Shown piece after piece: positions 17,029 to 25,560 of a stretch of 64,000 nt of DNA. The translations under genes were made by a program, and so were the position numbers. Location: positions 310,001 through 374,000 of the forward strand of contig NZ_JACDXW010000002.1 in NCBI RefSeq assembly GCF_020539505.1. The letters run 5' to 3'. The notes beneath the pieces were generated by a model. That model was given only the letters and a program-made list of their open reading frames with translations, ran no database searches and was not told the origin of the DNA. This stretch comes from Mesopusillimonas faecipullorum. Lineage in GTDB: Bacteria > Pseudomonadota > Gammaproteobacteria > Burkholderiales > Burkholderiaceae_B. Numbering within the stretch: position 1 is the stretch's first letter; each line of letters starts with the position of its first letter.

Positions 17029-18038
17029 TGCCCTCTATTCAATATGTAGCGCGACACGGCGCGGTTGTGAGCCTGCAGGTTCTCGGAGAACTCGCTGGTG
17101 CCATCGCCTCGCGAAACAAAATACAAGTAGCGATGCGCTTCGGGGTGCAGCGTCGCCTGCAAGGCGGCCTTGCCGCTATTGGCGATAGGCGTTGGCGGTA
17201 GCCCGGCACGGGTGTAAGTATTCCACGGCGTGTCGGTGGTCAGGTCGCGTTTGCGTATACGCCCCTGGTAGGCCTCCCCCATACCGTAAATGACGGTGGG
17301 GTCGGTTTGCAAGAGCATGCCTCGCTTCAGGCGGTTGATGAACACGCCGGCCACCCGCTCACGGTCGGCGTCATGGCCGGTTTCTTTCTCGACGATGGAA
17401 GCCAGAATCATGGCTTCATAGGGGCTCTTGAGCGGCAAGTCGGGCTGGCGCTGTTCCCACATGGAATTCAACAAGGTTTGCTGCGCATGGTGAGCGCGGC
17501 GCAAAATATCGAAATCGGTAGTGCCCGGCGCAAAGACGTAGGTGTCGGGGTAAAACCACCCTTCCAGGCTGTCTTCGACGATACCCAAACGCTGACGCAA
17601 GGCTGCATCGTCTACGTCTTCCAGGGTTTGGCGCACGTCGGGATGTGCTCGCAGCGCCTCGCGTATGCGTTGATACGTCCAGCCTTCGACCAAGGTCAGG
17701 CGTCGCTGGGTGACGTCGCCACTGGCCATGCGTTCCAGCATGCGCCACAAAGAGTCACCTTGTACAACCTCGTAGCCCCCTGCCTTAAGCTGAGTGTCGA
17801 GCTTGCTGAGCCTGGCCACATAAACAAAGGCGTCTTCGTTAAGATCTATGCCGGCTTGGCGCATGGTGCGCGCCACTTGTCGCGGCGAACTACCGGGTTC
17901 GATCAGATAGTCGATACGTTCGGCCTGAAGCGCCACCGGTTGCTCGGTTACCCAATACCAGGCACCCGCTGAAACCGCTACCACAAGCACGATCAGGGCG
18001 GTCAAGCCCCACAGAAGAAAAGACAGGAATTTTTTCAT
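17025..18038 (-). CDS. mltG: Endolytic peptidoglycan transglycosylase MltG
   Basis: Inner-membrane lytic transglycosylase that cuts nascent glycan strands; 337 residues. One N-terminal membrane anchor spans about residues 8-28. A LysM-like region and then the YceG domain follow. The catalytic Glu lies in ASIVEKETG near residue 218, and YFVSRGDG and NLQAHNRAV occur at the C terminus. It heads the tmk-holB-tatD run. The upstream 236-bp spacer is shared with divergent ygfZ. Confidence 0.95.
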   Translation of the reverse strand: MKKFLSFLLWGLTALIVLVVAVSAGAWYWVTEQPVALQAERIDYLIEPGSSPRQVARTMRQAGIDLNEDAFVYVARLSKLDTQLKAGGYEVVQGDSLWRMLERMASGDVTQRRLTLVEGWTYQRIREALRAHPDVRQTLEDVDDAALRQRLGIVEDSLEGWFYPDTYVFAPGTTDFDILRRAHHAQQTLLNSMWEQRQPDLPLKSPYEAMILASIVEKETGHDADRERVAGVFINRLKRGMLLQTDPTVIYGMGEAYQGRIRKRDLTTDTPWNTYTRAGLPPTPIANSGKAALQATLHPEAHRYLYFVSRGDGTSEFSENLQAHNRAVSRYILNRGQ

Positions 18039-18274
18039 GTAAGCCGCATATGCTGGGTGGCCAACAGTGTAGCGCAGGCCAGGCGCCTGTTCCGGGCTTT
18101 AAACCCGGCGTGACCGGTGCCGCCCGATGTCAACGCACTTAGGCTATCTCCCTGGCGCAAGGCGGGAATAGCCCCCTTATCACGGTCGCTGCCGTTATCA
18201 TTGAGAGTGTTCATTGTAGTCTTGCGGCCTTCGTTAAAACGCAGGCCGCCTTATGTTTCAGGCTTAGGATCAAC
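18039..18274. promoter_or_regulatory. Divergent spacer between mltG and ygfZ
   Basis: This 236-bp spacer should hold both promoters. A near-palindrome CCGGGCTTTAAACCCGG lies at 18092-18108. A 57-codon minus-strand frame from about 18214 runs into the mltG start, but it has no supporting features. No gene is called. Confidence 0.4.
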
Positions 18275-19222
18275 ATGTTTACCCCAGCATTGCACGCACC
18301 CCTGGAAGAACTTGCTCTTATCGAGTTCACCGGCGCCGACGCCCTGAGTTTTTTACAGGGCCAACTCACCCAAGATATAGCCGGTTTGCCCTTCAAGCAA
18401 GCCAAGCCGGCCGGCTACTGCACAGCTAAAGGCAGGCTCTTGGCCACCATGGTTGTGTGGCGCAGCGAACGCCAAGCCGACACCTGCCGGGCTTTGGTGC
18501 GCGCCGACTTAGCCGATGCTCTGGTGAAGCGCCTAAGCATGTTTGTACTGCGCGCCAAAGTCCGCGTGCAACGTATGCCAAACCCGGTGTGGGGCCTAGG
18601 CCTGCCCGCTGCTCACGAAGCCGCGGCAAGCGAGGCTTGGGCCGTCAACGAAACCGAAGCCGGCGACTGGATACGTGCGCCCCAGGCTCCTGGCGGCGAT
18701 ACCGCCATTGCGCGTTGCTGGTTTATCGGTGATGTCTCCAAAATTGAGGCCGGCGATCTCAACACAGAATGGGCCGCCTACTGGCGTGCTCAAGACATCT
18801 GCGCCGGACTGCCTTGGGTACAAGCAGCCACCCAAGAGATGTTCATCCCCCAAACCCTGAATCTCGAATTGATAGACGGTGTCAGCTTCACCAAAGGCTG
18901 CTACCCCGGCCAAGAGGTTGTAGCACGCAGCCACTATCGAGGCACTATCAAGCGTCGTATGGCGGCGGGGATTTGCTCACTGCCATCCGCAGCCAGTGCG
19001 GAAAACAGCTCAGATTACGCAGCCGGTACCGATGTTTTCGATGCCCAGCATCCCGATGCCCCGTGGGGCCGCGTCGTCAATCTGCAAAAGGTAGGCGATC
19101 AAGCCTGGCTCTTGTTTGAAGCGCAACTGGCCGATCTGGAACAAGCTCAGCTGCACCTGGGTAGCGCTCAGGGGCCGGCCATTCAGCTGATCCAACTGCC
19201 CTATTCCATCGCTGCCAATTAA
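18275..19222 (+). CDS. ygfZ: Folate-binding protein YgfZ (tRNA-modifying GTase-like fold)
   Basis: Cytoplasmic protein of 315 residues in the GcvT/YgfZ family, which supports iron-sulfur cluster enzymes in a folate-dependent way. The family signature KGCYPGQEVVAR is present near residues 207-218 with its key Cys. The N-terminal ALSFLQGQLTQD is also typical. It starts at ATG 18275 and is divergent from mltG, a common arrangement in Burkholderiales. A hairpin with a T-run follows the stop. Confidence 0.94.
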   Translation: MFTPALHAPLEELALIEFTGADALSFLQGQLTQDIAGLPFKQAKPAGYCTAKGRLLATMVVWRSERQADTCRALVRADLADALVKRLSMFVLRAKVRVQRMPNPVWGLGLPAAHEAAASEAWAVNETEAGDWIRAPQAPGGDTAIARCWFIGDVSKIEAGDLNTEWAAYWRAQDICAGLPWVQAATQEMFIPQTLNLELIDGVSFTKGCYPGQEVVARSHYRGTIKRRMAAGICSLPSAASAENSSDYAAGTDVFDAQHPDAPWGRVVNLQKVGDQAWLLFEAQLADLEQAQLHLGSAQGPAIQLIQLPYSIAAN

Positions 19223-19249
19223 AGCAAACGCATCCGTCTGCGCTTTTTT
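19221..19249 (+). terminator. Terminator after ygfZ
   Basis: A short stem (CGCA 19229-19232 with TGCG 19239-19242, extended by AAAG/CTTT with a bulge) is followed by a run of six T's (19244-19249). It overlaps the stop codon by two bases. Confidence 0.6.
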
Positions 19250-19300
19250 AACGGCCCCAAAAAGTTGAACCCTGTTCAAGCTTTGCGGGGCCTGTTGCAT

Positions 19301-20455
19301 TTAAAGCGCCGCTTTATAGTTGCTGATCTCGCGCAGGTCTGCCAGTGGGTGCGCTTCAGTGTCGGGCCAAGACGGTTCAAACATATGGCGCGCCCAATCG
19401 GCACTGGCACGGGCAATGCTTTGGGGTTGCCAGCGAGGCTTGCCGTCTTTGTCTACCAGCAAGGCGCGCACGCCTTCCATAAAATCACCCATGCCTATGC
19501 ATTGCAAAGCCACGGTGTATTCCATCTGAAAAACGCTGGCCAACGATAGGCCTTTGGCGGCCCGTTGCAAGGTAAACGCCAGCCTGGCCGAGCCCGGCGA
19601 ACCACGCGTGAAGGTATCTGCCGCCTTGGCCAAGAACGGATCGGGATGATTTTGCCACGAAGCAATGGCAGCGCAGATGGCGTCAAAATCGGGGCCATCA
19701 CATTGCTCGCCCAGAAAAGCATGATGACGCTGCATAGGGCCAATGCCCAAGGCGTCTCGTCGACTGCCCCGCAGAATTTGATGCAAGCGCACGTCGTTTT
19801 CTTCGCGCGCGTCTGTCCAAGAGCTGCTTTGCAAAGCGTTTAGCAGTTCGGGCCAGGCCTGCGAGGGCAGATAGTAATCCGCCAACCCAAGGTAACGGCA
19901 GTCCGGTGCCCCCAACTGGGCACCGGTCAGGGCCAGAAACATACCTAAGCCCGCAGGCAAACGCTCAAGCATCCAGCTGCCCCCGACATCGGGGAACATG
20001 CCTATCTTGATTTCCGGCATGGCAAAACGCGTGGTTTCGGTCACGATGCGATGACTGGCGCCCAGCATCAAACCTACGCCACCGCCCATGACGATGCCGC
20101 TGGCCCAACAAAGCACAGGCTTGGCATAGGTATGGATGCTGTAGTCCAGCCGGTACTCGACGGCAAAGAACTCGCGCGCATAAACGTTGTCCCAAGGGCG
20201 CCCACTGATATTTTGCTGTACCGACCGATAGAGACTGTGCAGATCGCCGCCGGCGCAAAACGCTTTACCGCCCTCGCCGCGCAACACCACTAATGCAATC
20301 GAATCATCAAGCTCCCAGCGGCGCAGCTGCTCGGTCAGCAGATGGCACATTTCCAGCGATAAGCCGTTAAGCAACTTGGGGCGGTTCAGCGTCGCAATAG
20401 CAATTTTCTTGCGCGCGTGGGTGGGGAGTTCTTCAAAGACAACTGAGGCGTTCAT
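19301..20455 (-). CDS. Enoyl-CoA hydratase/isomerase family protein, 3-hydroxyisobutyryl-CoA hydrolase-like
   Basis: Crotonase-fold enzyme of 384 residues, longer than simple enoyl-CoA hydratases (about 260) and matching 3-hydroxyisobutyryl-CoA hydrolases of valine breakdown. Oxyanion-hole motifs are GKAFCAGGDLHSLY near residue 65 and GIVMGGGVGLM near residue 120. MPEIKIGMFPDVGGSW near residue 145 is characteristic of the hydrolase subgroup. Other valine-degradation genes are not nearby, so the specificity is a family-based guess. It is convergent with ygfZ, and rnfH lies just upstream on the same strand. Confidence 0.87.
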   Translation of the reverse strand: MNASVVFEELPTHARKKIAIATLNRPKLLNGLSLEMCHLLTEQLRRWELDDSIALVVLRGEGGKAFCAGGDLHSLYRSVQQNISGRPWDNVYAREFFAVEYRLDYSIHTYAKPVLCWASGIVMGGGVGLMLGASHRIVTETTRFAMPEIKIGMFPDVGGSWMLERLPAGLGMFLALTGAQLGAPDCRYLGLADYYLPSQAWPELLNALQSSSWTDAREENDVRLHQILRGSRRDALGIGPMQRHHAFLGEQCDGPDFDAICAAIASWQNHPDPFLAKAADTFTRGSPGSARLAFTLQRAAKGLSLASVFQMEYTVALQCIGMGDFMEGVRALLVDKDGKPRWQPQSIARASADWARHMFEPSWPDTEAHPLADLREISNYKAAL

Positions 20456-20464
20456 GAGGAGAAA

Positions 20465-20815
20465 TCAGGGCCTTGCCCGCTTTACATTGCGGACGGTGGC
20501 GGCCTGGCGTTGAGCCAGCCTGTGGGCCGCGCGACGGCGGCGGGATTCTTTGGGGTCGAAACGCAGCGGACGGTAAAGTTCGATGCGATCGCCATCGGAT
20601 AAAGTTTCGTCGGCCTGAACCGGCCTTCCGAAGATACCTAGCGCCAAGGCTTGACCGGCAAGCTCGGGAAAAACCTGGAATACCCCGCTGGCCTGCAGCG
20701 CCTGTTGAACGGTGGCACCCGGGTTCAGCTTTACGTTTTGACGCCAGATACGGTCTGGCCATGCCCTGATGACTTCTACGTGCAGGCCAGCCTGCACCCA
20801 AGCAGATACCGACAT
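20465..20815 (-). CDS. rnfH: RnfH family protein (UPF0125, RatB)
   Basis: Small ubiquitin-like-fold protein of 116 residues. It has the LNPGATVQQALQASG and DGDRIELYRPLRFDPKESRRRRA stretches typical of RnfH/YfjF, ending in a basic tail. ATG 20815 lies 1 bp after the ratA stop codon, so the pair is coupled. The frame is open 15 codons upstream, but that would overlap ratA. Gene order ratA-rnfH facing smpB matches E. coli ratA-ratB-smpB. The function is poorly known. Confidence 0.9.
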   Translation of the reverse strand: MSVSAWVQAGLHVEVIRAWPDRIWRQNVKLNPGATVQQALQASGVFQVFPELAGQALALGIFGRPVQADETLSDGDRIELYRPLRFDPKESRRRRAAHRLAQRQAATVRNVKRARP

Positions 20816-20816
20816 A

Positions 20817-21251
20817 CTAGCCACCGTAGCACGTTTGGGCGCGCTGGGTGAAAGAGTCAATGAAACTGCTGGCGATGCGGTTGAAGACGGGTCCCACTAC
20901 CATTTCCAGAGCACGGTTCGAAAAGGCGTACTCCATAGTGTATATGACTTTACAGGCGTCGGGCGCCAGCGCCTTGAACTCCCAAACACCGCTCAGTTGC
21001 GAGAACGGGCCGTCTACCAGCTCGATGGAGATGCGATCGGGATACTGGTGCACATTGCGCGTGGTGAAGGTTTGACGTACGCCCGCAAACACAATGGTGA
21101 CGGAAGCCTGCATGCCGTGTTCGTCGCGGCTGTGCACTTGCGCACCACCACACCAAGGCATGAATTCAGGATAGCTGCCCACGTCGGCCACAAGGTCGAA
21201 CATCTGCGCGTTGCTGTACGGAACGAGAACGGAGCGTTGAATGGTATGCAT
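20817..21251 (-). CDS. ratA: RatA/COQ10-like START-domain protein
   Basis: A 144-residue protein of the polyketide cyclase/START superfamily, COQ10 branch. It was named RatA from a reported ribosome-association toxin activity in E. coli and is more broadly linked to ubiquinone binding. Conserved segments are SVLVPYSNAQMFDLVADV at the N terminus, YPEFMPWC near residue 31 and a C-terminal FNRIASSFIDSF helix. ATG 21251 is chosen over 21329 because homologues begin MHTIQRSVLVPYS. It is divergent from smpB across 49 bp. Confidence 0.91.
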   Translation of the reverse strand: MHTIQRSVLVPYSNAQMFDLVADVGSYPEFMPWCGGAQVHSRDEHGMQASVTIVFAGVRQTFTTRNVHQYPDRISIELVDGPFSQLSGVWEFKALAPDACKVIYTMEYAFSNRALEMVVGPVFNRIASSFIDSFTQRAQTCYGG

Positions 21252-21300
21252 CGACTGCCATAAATGGATAGAATGATGTGATTTTACCTTCCTGGCACAA

Positions 21301-21762
21301 ATGAGCATCGTAGACAATCGCAGAGCCACTCATGACTACTTCATAGAAGACCGCTATGAGGCCGGAGTTGTGCTCGAAGGCTGGGAAGTCAAGGCCATAC
21401 GCGCCGGGCACGTACAGATTAAAGAAAGTTACATCATTGTGCGTGATGGCGCCATCTGGGTAGTGGGTATGCACATCAGCCCCCTGCCCACGGCCTCTAC
21501 CCATATATCGCCCGAATCCACGCGCACCCGCAAGCTGTTGCTGCACAAAGAAGAAATCAACAAGCTTATCGGTAAGGTCGAGCAACGCGGCTACACCCTG
21601 GTGCCGTTGAATCTGCATTACAAAAATGGCCGCATCAAAATGGATTTCGGCCTGGGACGCGGTAAAAAACTGCACGACAAACGCGACACTTCGCGCGACA
21701 AAGACTGGCAGCGCGAAAAAGAGCGCTTGCTCAAACACGACACCCGCAACCGCAAAGACTAA
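21301..21762 (+). CDS. smpB: SsrA-binding protein SmpB
   Basis: tmRNA partner protein in trans-translation, 153 residues. Typical motifs are [31 protein letters not shown] and the basic C-terminal tail with KGKKLHDKR-like [18 protein letters not shown] that inserts into the ribosome. The ssrA RNA itself is not in this window. It is divergent from ratA. A rhodanese gene follows 75 bp downstream. Confidence 0.97.
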   Translation: MSIVDNRRATHDYFIEDRYEAGVVLEGWEVKAIRAGHVQIKESYIIVRDGAIWVVGMHISPLPTASTHISPESTRTRKLLLHKEEINKLIGKVEQRGYTLVPLNLHYKNGRIKMDFGLGRGKKLHDKRDTSRDKDWQREKERLLKHDTRNRKD

Positions 21763-21837
21763 GCTCACGCGGTTTGCATCGCCCTTTTCCGCCTGGCTTG
21801 TTCACGGGCTGGGCATGCCTTGCGCAAGGAGCCTCCG

Positions 21838-22695
21838 ATGTCTGTTTCACCGCTTATCTCCGCTGAACAATTACAAGACTTGTTGCGCCAGCCTTCTCTA
21901 CATGTGCTGCTCATCGACTGTCGCTATGTCTTAACCGATCCGGCTGCCGGCGCTCAGGCCTACGCCCAAGGGCATATTCTTGGTGCGGTGTATGCTGACC
22001 TTGGCGAGATATTGAGCGGACCGGCGAATCAGACAGGTTTGGGAGGGCGACATCCTCTGCCTGACCCTCAGCGCTTCGCCAAAGACATGGCCGCTTTGGG
22101 AGTATCCCAATCTACTTTGGTCGTCGCTTACGACACCGGCGAATCAGTTTTCGCGTCGCGTCTGTGGTGGTTGATGCGCTGGATAGGCCATGAAGCCGTG
22201 TGCGTGCTCGACGGCGGTTTGCAGGCTTGGTTGAAGGCAGGTGGCGAACTCTCAAGCCAAACGCCCCAGCCTACCCCTGGCGCTCTGTCTGTACACCAAC
22301 CCAGCCGACCTACAGTGGGCTTTGAGCAAGTTTTGGGTAACGTTTCTGACAGCAAACTGCAAGTGCTAGACGCACGCAGCCCCGATAGGTTTCGAGGCGA
22401 GAACGAGACCATGGACCCGGTGGGTGGGCATATCCCTGGCGCGCTTAATCGGCACTATAAAGATAACCTGGACGCAGACGGTCGCTTCAAGACCCCATCC
22501 CAATTGCGAGCCGAGTTCCAAGCGCTGCTAGGCGATAGGCCAGCCCATCAGCTGGTGCACCAATGTGGCTCGGGCGTCAGCGCTTGCCATAACCTCTTAG
22601 CCATGGAAGTCGCCGGCTTGTACGGCAGCGCACTCTATCCTGGGTCGTGGAGCGAATGGTGCAGACAGCCCGGTGCGCCTATTGAGGGATCTTGA
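21838..22695 (+). CDS. sseA: Two-domain rhodanese / 3-mercaptopyruvate sulfurtransferase
   Basis: Cytosolic sulfurtransferase of 285 residues with tandem rhodanese domains (about 1-140 inactive, 155-280 catalytic). The active-site loop CGSGVSA near residue 242 is the mercaptopyruvate-sulfurtransferase type rather than the CRxG(K/R) of thiosulfate sulfurtransferases. ATG 21838 has AAGGAG 9 bp upstream; a TTG six codons earlier is rejected. It marks the left border of the accessory segment, since the sequence after its stop has no recognisable core gene. Confidence 0.92.
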   Translation: MSVSPLISAEQLQDLLRQPSLHVLLIDCRYVLTDPAAGAQAYAQGHILGAVYADLGEILSGPANQTGLGGRHPLPDPQRFAKDMAALGVSQSTLVVAYDTGESVFASRLWWLMRWIGHEAVCVLDGGLQAWLKAGGELSSQTPQPTPGALSVHQPSRPTVGFEQVLGNVSDSKLQVLDARSPDRFRGENETMDPVGGHIPGALNRHYKDNLDADGRFKTPSQLRAEFQALLGDRPAHQLVHQCGSGVSACHNLLAMEVAGLYGSALYPGSWSEWCRQPGAPIEGS

Positions 22696-23008
22696 GTAGG
22701 TGCTGTAGGTGTTGAGTGTTTATGTGTATGAGGCTGGCTTGAGCTGACAAAAGTTGTTGGGCGGGGAACGGCCAGAAGCGGCCATTGGATAGGCTGATCT
22801 AAAGCCACCAAGGCGAAGTGCTCGGAGCATGCTGGATGCATGCAGCAGCGGTCTCCATTCGCGAGATCTGAATTTAGTTTATCCGTGCAGTGATGAACGC
22901 ACCCAAATAAAGCGGACACACAAATTCATTACCGATGTTGCACTGTAGCCAAAGTATTCCCCTTTGAACCTCAAATACGTTCGGATGCAAAGTGTTAGGA
23001 GGAGCGTT
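22696..23008. other. Gene-free stretch at the left border of the accessory segment
   Basis: Over 300 bp without a supportable gene. Base composition is lower in GC than the flanks and stops are frequent in all frames except a featureless minus-strand frame. AGGAGG at 22998-23003 is the likely ribosome-binding site of the next ORF. Remnants of decayed DNA are likely, but I recognise none. Confidence 0.5.
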
Positions 23009-23635
23009 TTGATCACCGAAAAAAGGAAGCTGCGTGTCTATCTCGATAGTGCGGATTATTCGAACCTATCCAACCCACGCAGCCCTCCACATATACATGA
23101 CAAGCGGAGGGCGCTACAAACCCTTTCAGACGACGGGCATGTAGAGTTTTGGTACTCAGGCGCGCACCTTAGTGAGATGGCACCGTTAGAATGGGAGCAC
23201 TCCACGATGGCGGAAGAACGTGCTGCTTGTCTCTCCGATCTATGCGGACGCCACGCTCTCATTTCTATCGACAAGTTGCTCAGACATGAATACGGATGTC
23301 TAGCCAAAGAGCATCACACAATCGATCCAATTCTCTCGTACGTTGGAGATTGGTTCCCTGAACTCGGTGATCTCATGCCGTCGAACCCATGGGCAGAGGC
23401 TGTTCAGCATGCCACGGACGTGATGAAAGGGCACGGACTGAATAGACTGGCCCTTTATACGCGCAGCAATGACTTTGAAGAGATAAGTGGCTTGCTGATG
23501 CGCGACTTGCGCTCGGGCAGGCAAGAAAGCGGGTTCTGCGCCCTCTTTGCCCTCTTCCACCCATGGCGTATGGGCACAATCGCCCAAGGCGTAAACATGG
23601 GCATCCTCGGTGCGCAGCTTGTCATCCACTTCTAG
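23009..23635 (+). CDS. Unrecognised accessory ORF with PIN-like N terminus, chimeric 3' end
   Basis: Start is taken as TTG 23009, 5 bp after a perfect AGGAGG; the frame is open from 22964. The N terminus reads LRVYLDSADYSNLSNP, with an early Asp on a beta-strand as in PIN-like nucleases. I do not recognise the family firmly. From about 23440 the frame simply reads the antisense strand of the broken ndh gene, so the last 60 or so codons are not native: the original gene was cut by the rearrangement that also removed the ndh 3' end. Codon use is less GC-rich than the core genes. It may be non-functional. Confidence 0.45.
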   Translation: MITEKRKLRVYLDSADYSNLSNPRSPPHIHDKRRALQTLSDDGHVEFWYSGAHLSEMAPLEWEHSTMAEERAACLSDLCGRHALISIDKLLRHEYGCLAKEHHTIDPILSYVGDWFPELGDLMPSNPWAEAVQHATDVMKGHGLNRLALYTRSNDFEEISGLLMRDLRSGRQESGFCALFALFHPWRMGTIAQGVNMGILGAQLVIHF

Positions 23636-24562
23636 TTGATTCAGCCGATTCACGGCCAGGCCTAACTGCGCAAGAAACTTGGGTGCTTCGATACCCGCTG
23701 CCCAAACGCATAGCTGCGCGGGGTAAAAAAGGTCTTGGGTGTCATACAAGCCTTCAGATGTCACGCGAGCGACTCGCACCGAGGTTTCCACCCTTACCCC
23801 ACGCTCTTGCAAAAGCTCACGCGCCGTTTGGGAAAGCTTCTCAGGCAAAGCCGGTAGCAGCCTAGGGCCGCCTTCCAGCAGCGTCACCAAAACATCCTCC
23901 AACGGCTTGATGTTTTCTAAGCCGTAGAAAGACATGCCTAGACGCGCTTCCAGCAGTTCAGCCGCCAACTCGACACCGGTGGCACCGCCGCCAACGATGG
24001 CAATGTTCAGCTTGGCTTTGGGCTGTTGGGGCTTGAGCTCGTTAAGCAGAACCAGCTCGCGCATCAGCTGCAGACGGAAGTTCTCGGCCTGAGCCGTTGA
24101 GTCTAGCGCTATGGCTTGCTGTGCTGCCCCTGGCGTATTGAAGAAATTAGATTTGCTGCCTACTTCAACAACCAAGGTGTCGTAGGGCACCGTGCGAGAC
24201 GGAACGATTTCCTGGCCCTAGGCATCAAGAATGGGATTGAGGTGGATGGTTCGCTCGTTCCTGTCTATATGTACGACTTCGCCCAGCATAAAGCTGAAAC
24301 GCCTGTCGCGAGCGAGCAAAAAGTAAGAAAGCCCCTCGCGGTGAATATCCAGGGTGCCAGCGGCTACCTCGTGCAAGGACGGTTTCCAGATGTGCTCGGC
24401 ATTGCGGTCTATCAGCAACACGTGTTCTGGGCCAAACTGCCGGCCTAGCTTGGCTGCCAGTTCTAAACCCCCCGCACCGCCGCCCAAAATAACAACGCGG
24501 TGAACCGTTGATGTCTGCTTATCCTGAGCTTGCATCGTGCCGTCCTGATTGGGGAAAACCAT
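23440..24562 (-). pseudogene. ndh: Type II NADH dehydrogenase, disrupted (nonsense codon and 3' truncation)
   Basis: Remnant of a single-subunit NADH:quinone oxidoreductase. The N-terminal part shows the FAD-binding VVILGGGAGGLELAAKLG, the middle the NADH-binding IAIVGGGATGVELAAEL, and late YALGDCAHTP. The frame runs MVFPNQ... from 24562, hits an in-frame TAG at 24218-24220, then continues with normal similarity to about 23440. There the sequence loses all family likeness, before the expected conserved C-terminal membrane-binding region of about 90-100 residues. So there are two independent lesions. Intact copies are about 430 residues. NADH oxidation from this locus is probably lost. Confidence 0.82.
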
Positions 24563-24658
24563 TATTCATGATAAACCATGGCGACGGAAAATGCGTTCCC
24601 AGCCCAGTTGTCACGAATCCACATATAGGTAGTTCAACTGAATACCAGCGCGCATAAA

Positions 24659-24680
24659 GATACTATATTTTGATACTATA
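24659..24680. repeat. Direct repeat upstream of the HicA remnant/hicB, candidate operator
   Basis: GATACTATA occurs at 24659-24667 and again at 24672-24680, a 13-bp period separated by TTTT. It lies immediately before the HicA-like start. HicB antitoxins with ribbon-helix-helix domains bind such repeats to repress their own operon. Confidence 0.5.
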
Positions 24681-24688
24681 ACCAGGAA

Positions 24689-24778
24689 ATGAATCGCCCT
24701 CATCCATCGCCTGACATGGACAAAGGAACGGTGGCTTCTCTCAGAAAATGGCTGGAAGAAAACGGAGTGAAACCATGA
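24689..24778 (+). pseudogene. hicA: HicA toxin remnant (C-terminal part only)
   Basis: A 29-codon frame whose sequence PHPSPDMDKGTVASLRKW matches the usual C-terminal pattern of HicA mRNA interferases (HPxxD...GTLxSI). The N-terminal half, including the G-S-H-H catalytic segment, is missing, and an in-frame stop lies just upstream. Its TGA overlaps the hicB ATG (ATGA), as in intact hicAB operons. Either the gene was trimmed by an internal deletion or this is a short leader ORF; the first is more likely. Confidence 0.55.
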
Positions 24779-25110
24779 AGAACGTGATGACCATTAACGG
24801 AATCCAAGCTGTCATCAACTACGACCCCGAGATCGAAATGTTCCGGGGTGAGTTCGTTGGCCTAAATGGCAGCGCCGATTTCTATGCTTCCGACGTAGCC
24901 GGCTTGCAGCGCGAGGGGCTGGCCTCGCTCACGGTTTTTCTAGATGAGTGCACTAAGCGCGGTATTGAGCCACGCAAAAAATTCTCTGGCAAGTTCGTCC
25001 TGCGTATTTCCCCAGATGTACATGAATCCGCCTCTATCGCAGCGGCTGCTAGCGGAGAAAGCTTGAACCAGTGGGTGTCCCAAGTTATCAAAGAAGCTAC
25101 TTACGCCTAA
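24775..25110 (+). CDS. hicB: HicB family antitoxin (orphan)
   Basis: A 111-residue protein with two parts. An N-terminal HicB-like partial RNase H fold (INYDPEIEMFRGEFVGLNGSA) comes first. A C-terminal ribbon-helix-helix follows (KFVLRISPDVHESASIAAA, then SLNQWVSQVI). The start ATG 24775 overlaps the stop of the HicA remnant; GGAG lies 8 bp upstream. With the toxin gone, it may persist only as an autoregulator or as an antidote against related HicA toxins. Confidence 0.85.
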   Translation: MKNVMTINGIQAVINYDPEIEMFRGEFVGLNGSADFYASDVAGLQREGLASLTVFLDECTKRGIEPRKKFSGKFVLRISPDVHESASIAAAASGESLNQWVSQVIKEATYA

Positions 25111-25168
25111 GTCAGCGAACTGTGTGCACATGCCCACAACAGATGCGAACTTACGCGACGTTGCGTGC

Positions 25169-25222
25169 TTACATTCAACCCTCGGCTATGTCAGCCCAGT
25201 ACAATTCGAAAGGTTTAAACGG
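25169..25222 (+). mobile_element. Relic of an IS3-family transposase (OrfB C terminus)
   Basis: Eighteen codons in one frame read LHSTLGYVSPVQFERFKR. This matches the conserved C-terminal end of IS3-family transposases (HSxLGYxSPxxFE). No catalytic DDE core, OrfA or terminal repeats remain. It sits between hicB and higA. Confidence 0.65.
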
Positions 25223-25236
25223 GCTTTCCATGGAAG

Positions 25237-25560
25237 TCAGGCAGCGACCGTAATGCCTGGCGCGTGCTCGCGACGGGCTGGCTGCACCACGATTTCCACA
25301 TGCTGATCCAGCGACACCAGCGCCTGCATCAAGCGCTCCAGCGAAATGTTCTGGAGCTTGTAGCGGCGAACCTGGGACACCTTGGGCTGGGTCATGCCGG
25401 TGATGTGGGCGGCTTCGGTCTGGCTCAGCTCGCGCTGGTCAATTAGCTCGTTGAGTTTGAGCGCGAGCGCGGCCTTCGCCGACAATTCTTCCGCATCGTC
25501 GAAGCCGAGATCCAGCAACACGTTGTCGGTGCCTTGAGGGGTATCTTTGCGACTCATCAT
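25237..25560 (-). CDS. higA: HigA-like antitoxin, XRE/HTH_37 family
   Basis: A 107-residue antitoxin with a helix-turn-helix (LSQTEAAHITGMTQPKVSQV near residues 52-71) and the characteristic C-terminal LVSLDQHVEIVVQPA. It represses its own operon and neutralises the partner toxin. ATG 25560 overlaps the toxin stop codon as ATGA, with AGGAG just upstream; the next Met (25557) is also possible. A longer in-frame ORF to 26277 is only chance read-through across the toxin gene and an integrase relic. Confidence 0.88.
   Translation of the reverse strand: MMSRKDTPQGTDNVLLDLGFDDAEELSAKAALALKLNELIDQRELSQTEAAHITGMTQPKVSQVRRYKLQNISLERLMQALVSLDQHVEIVVQPARREHAPGITVAA

Noticed and set aside
18041-18216. 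57-codon minus-strand ORF overlapping the mltG start
   Set aside because: No ribosome-binding site, no protein features, and it lies in a divergent promoter region. Probably coincidental.
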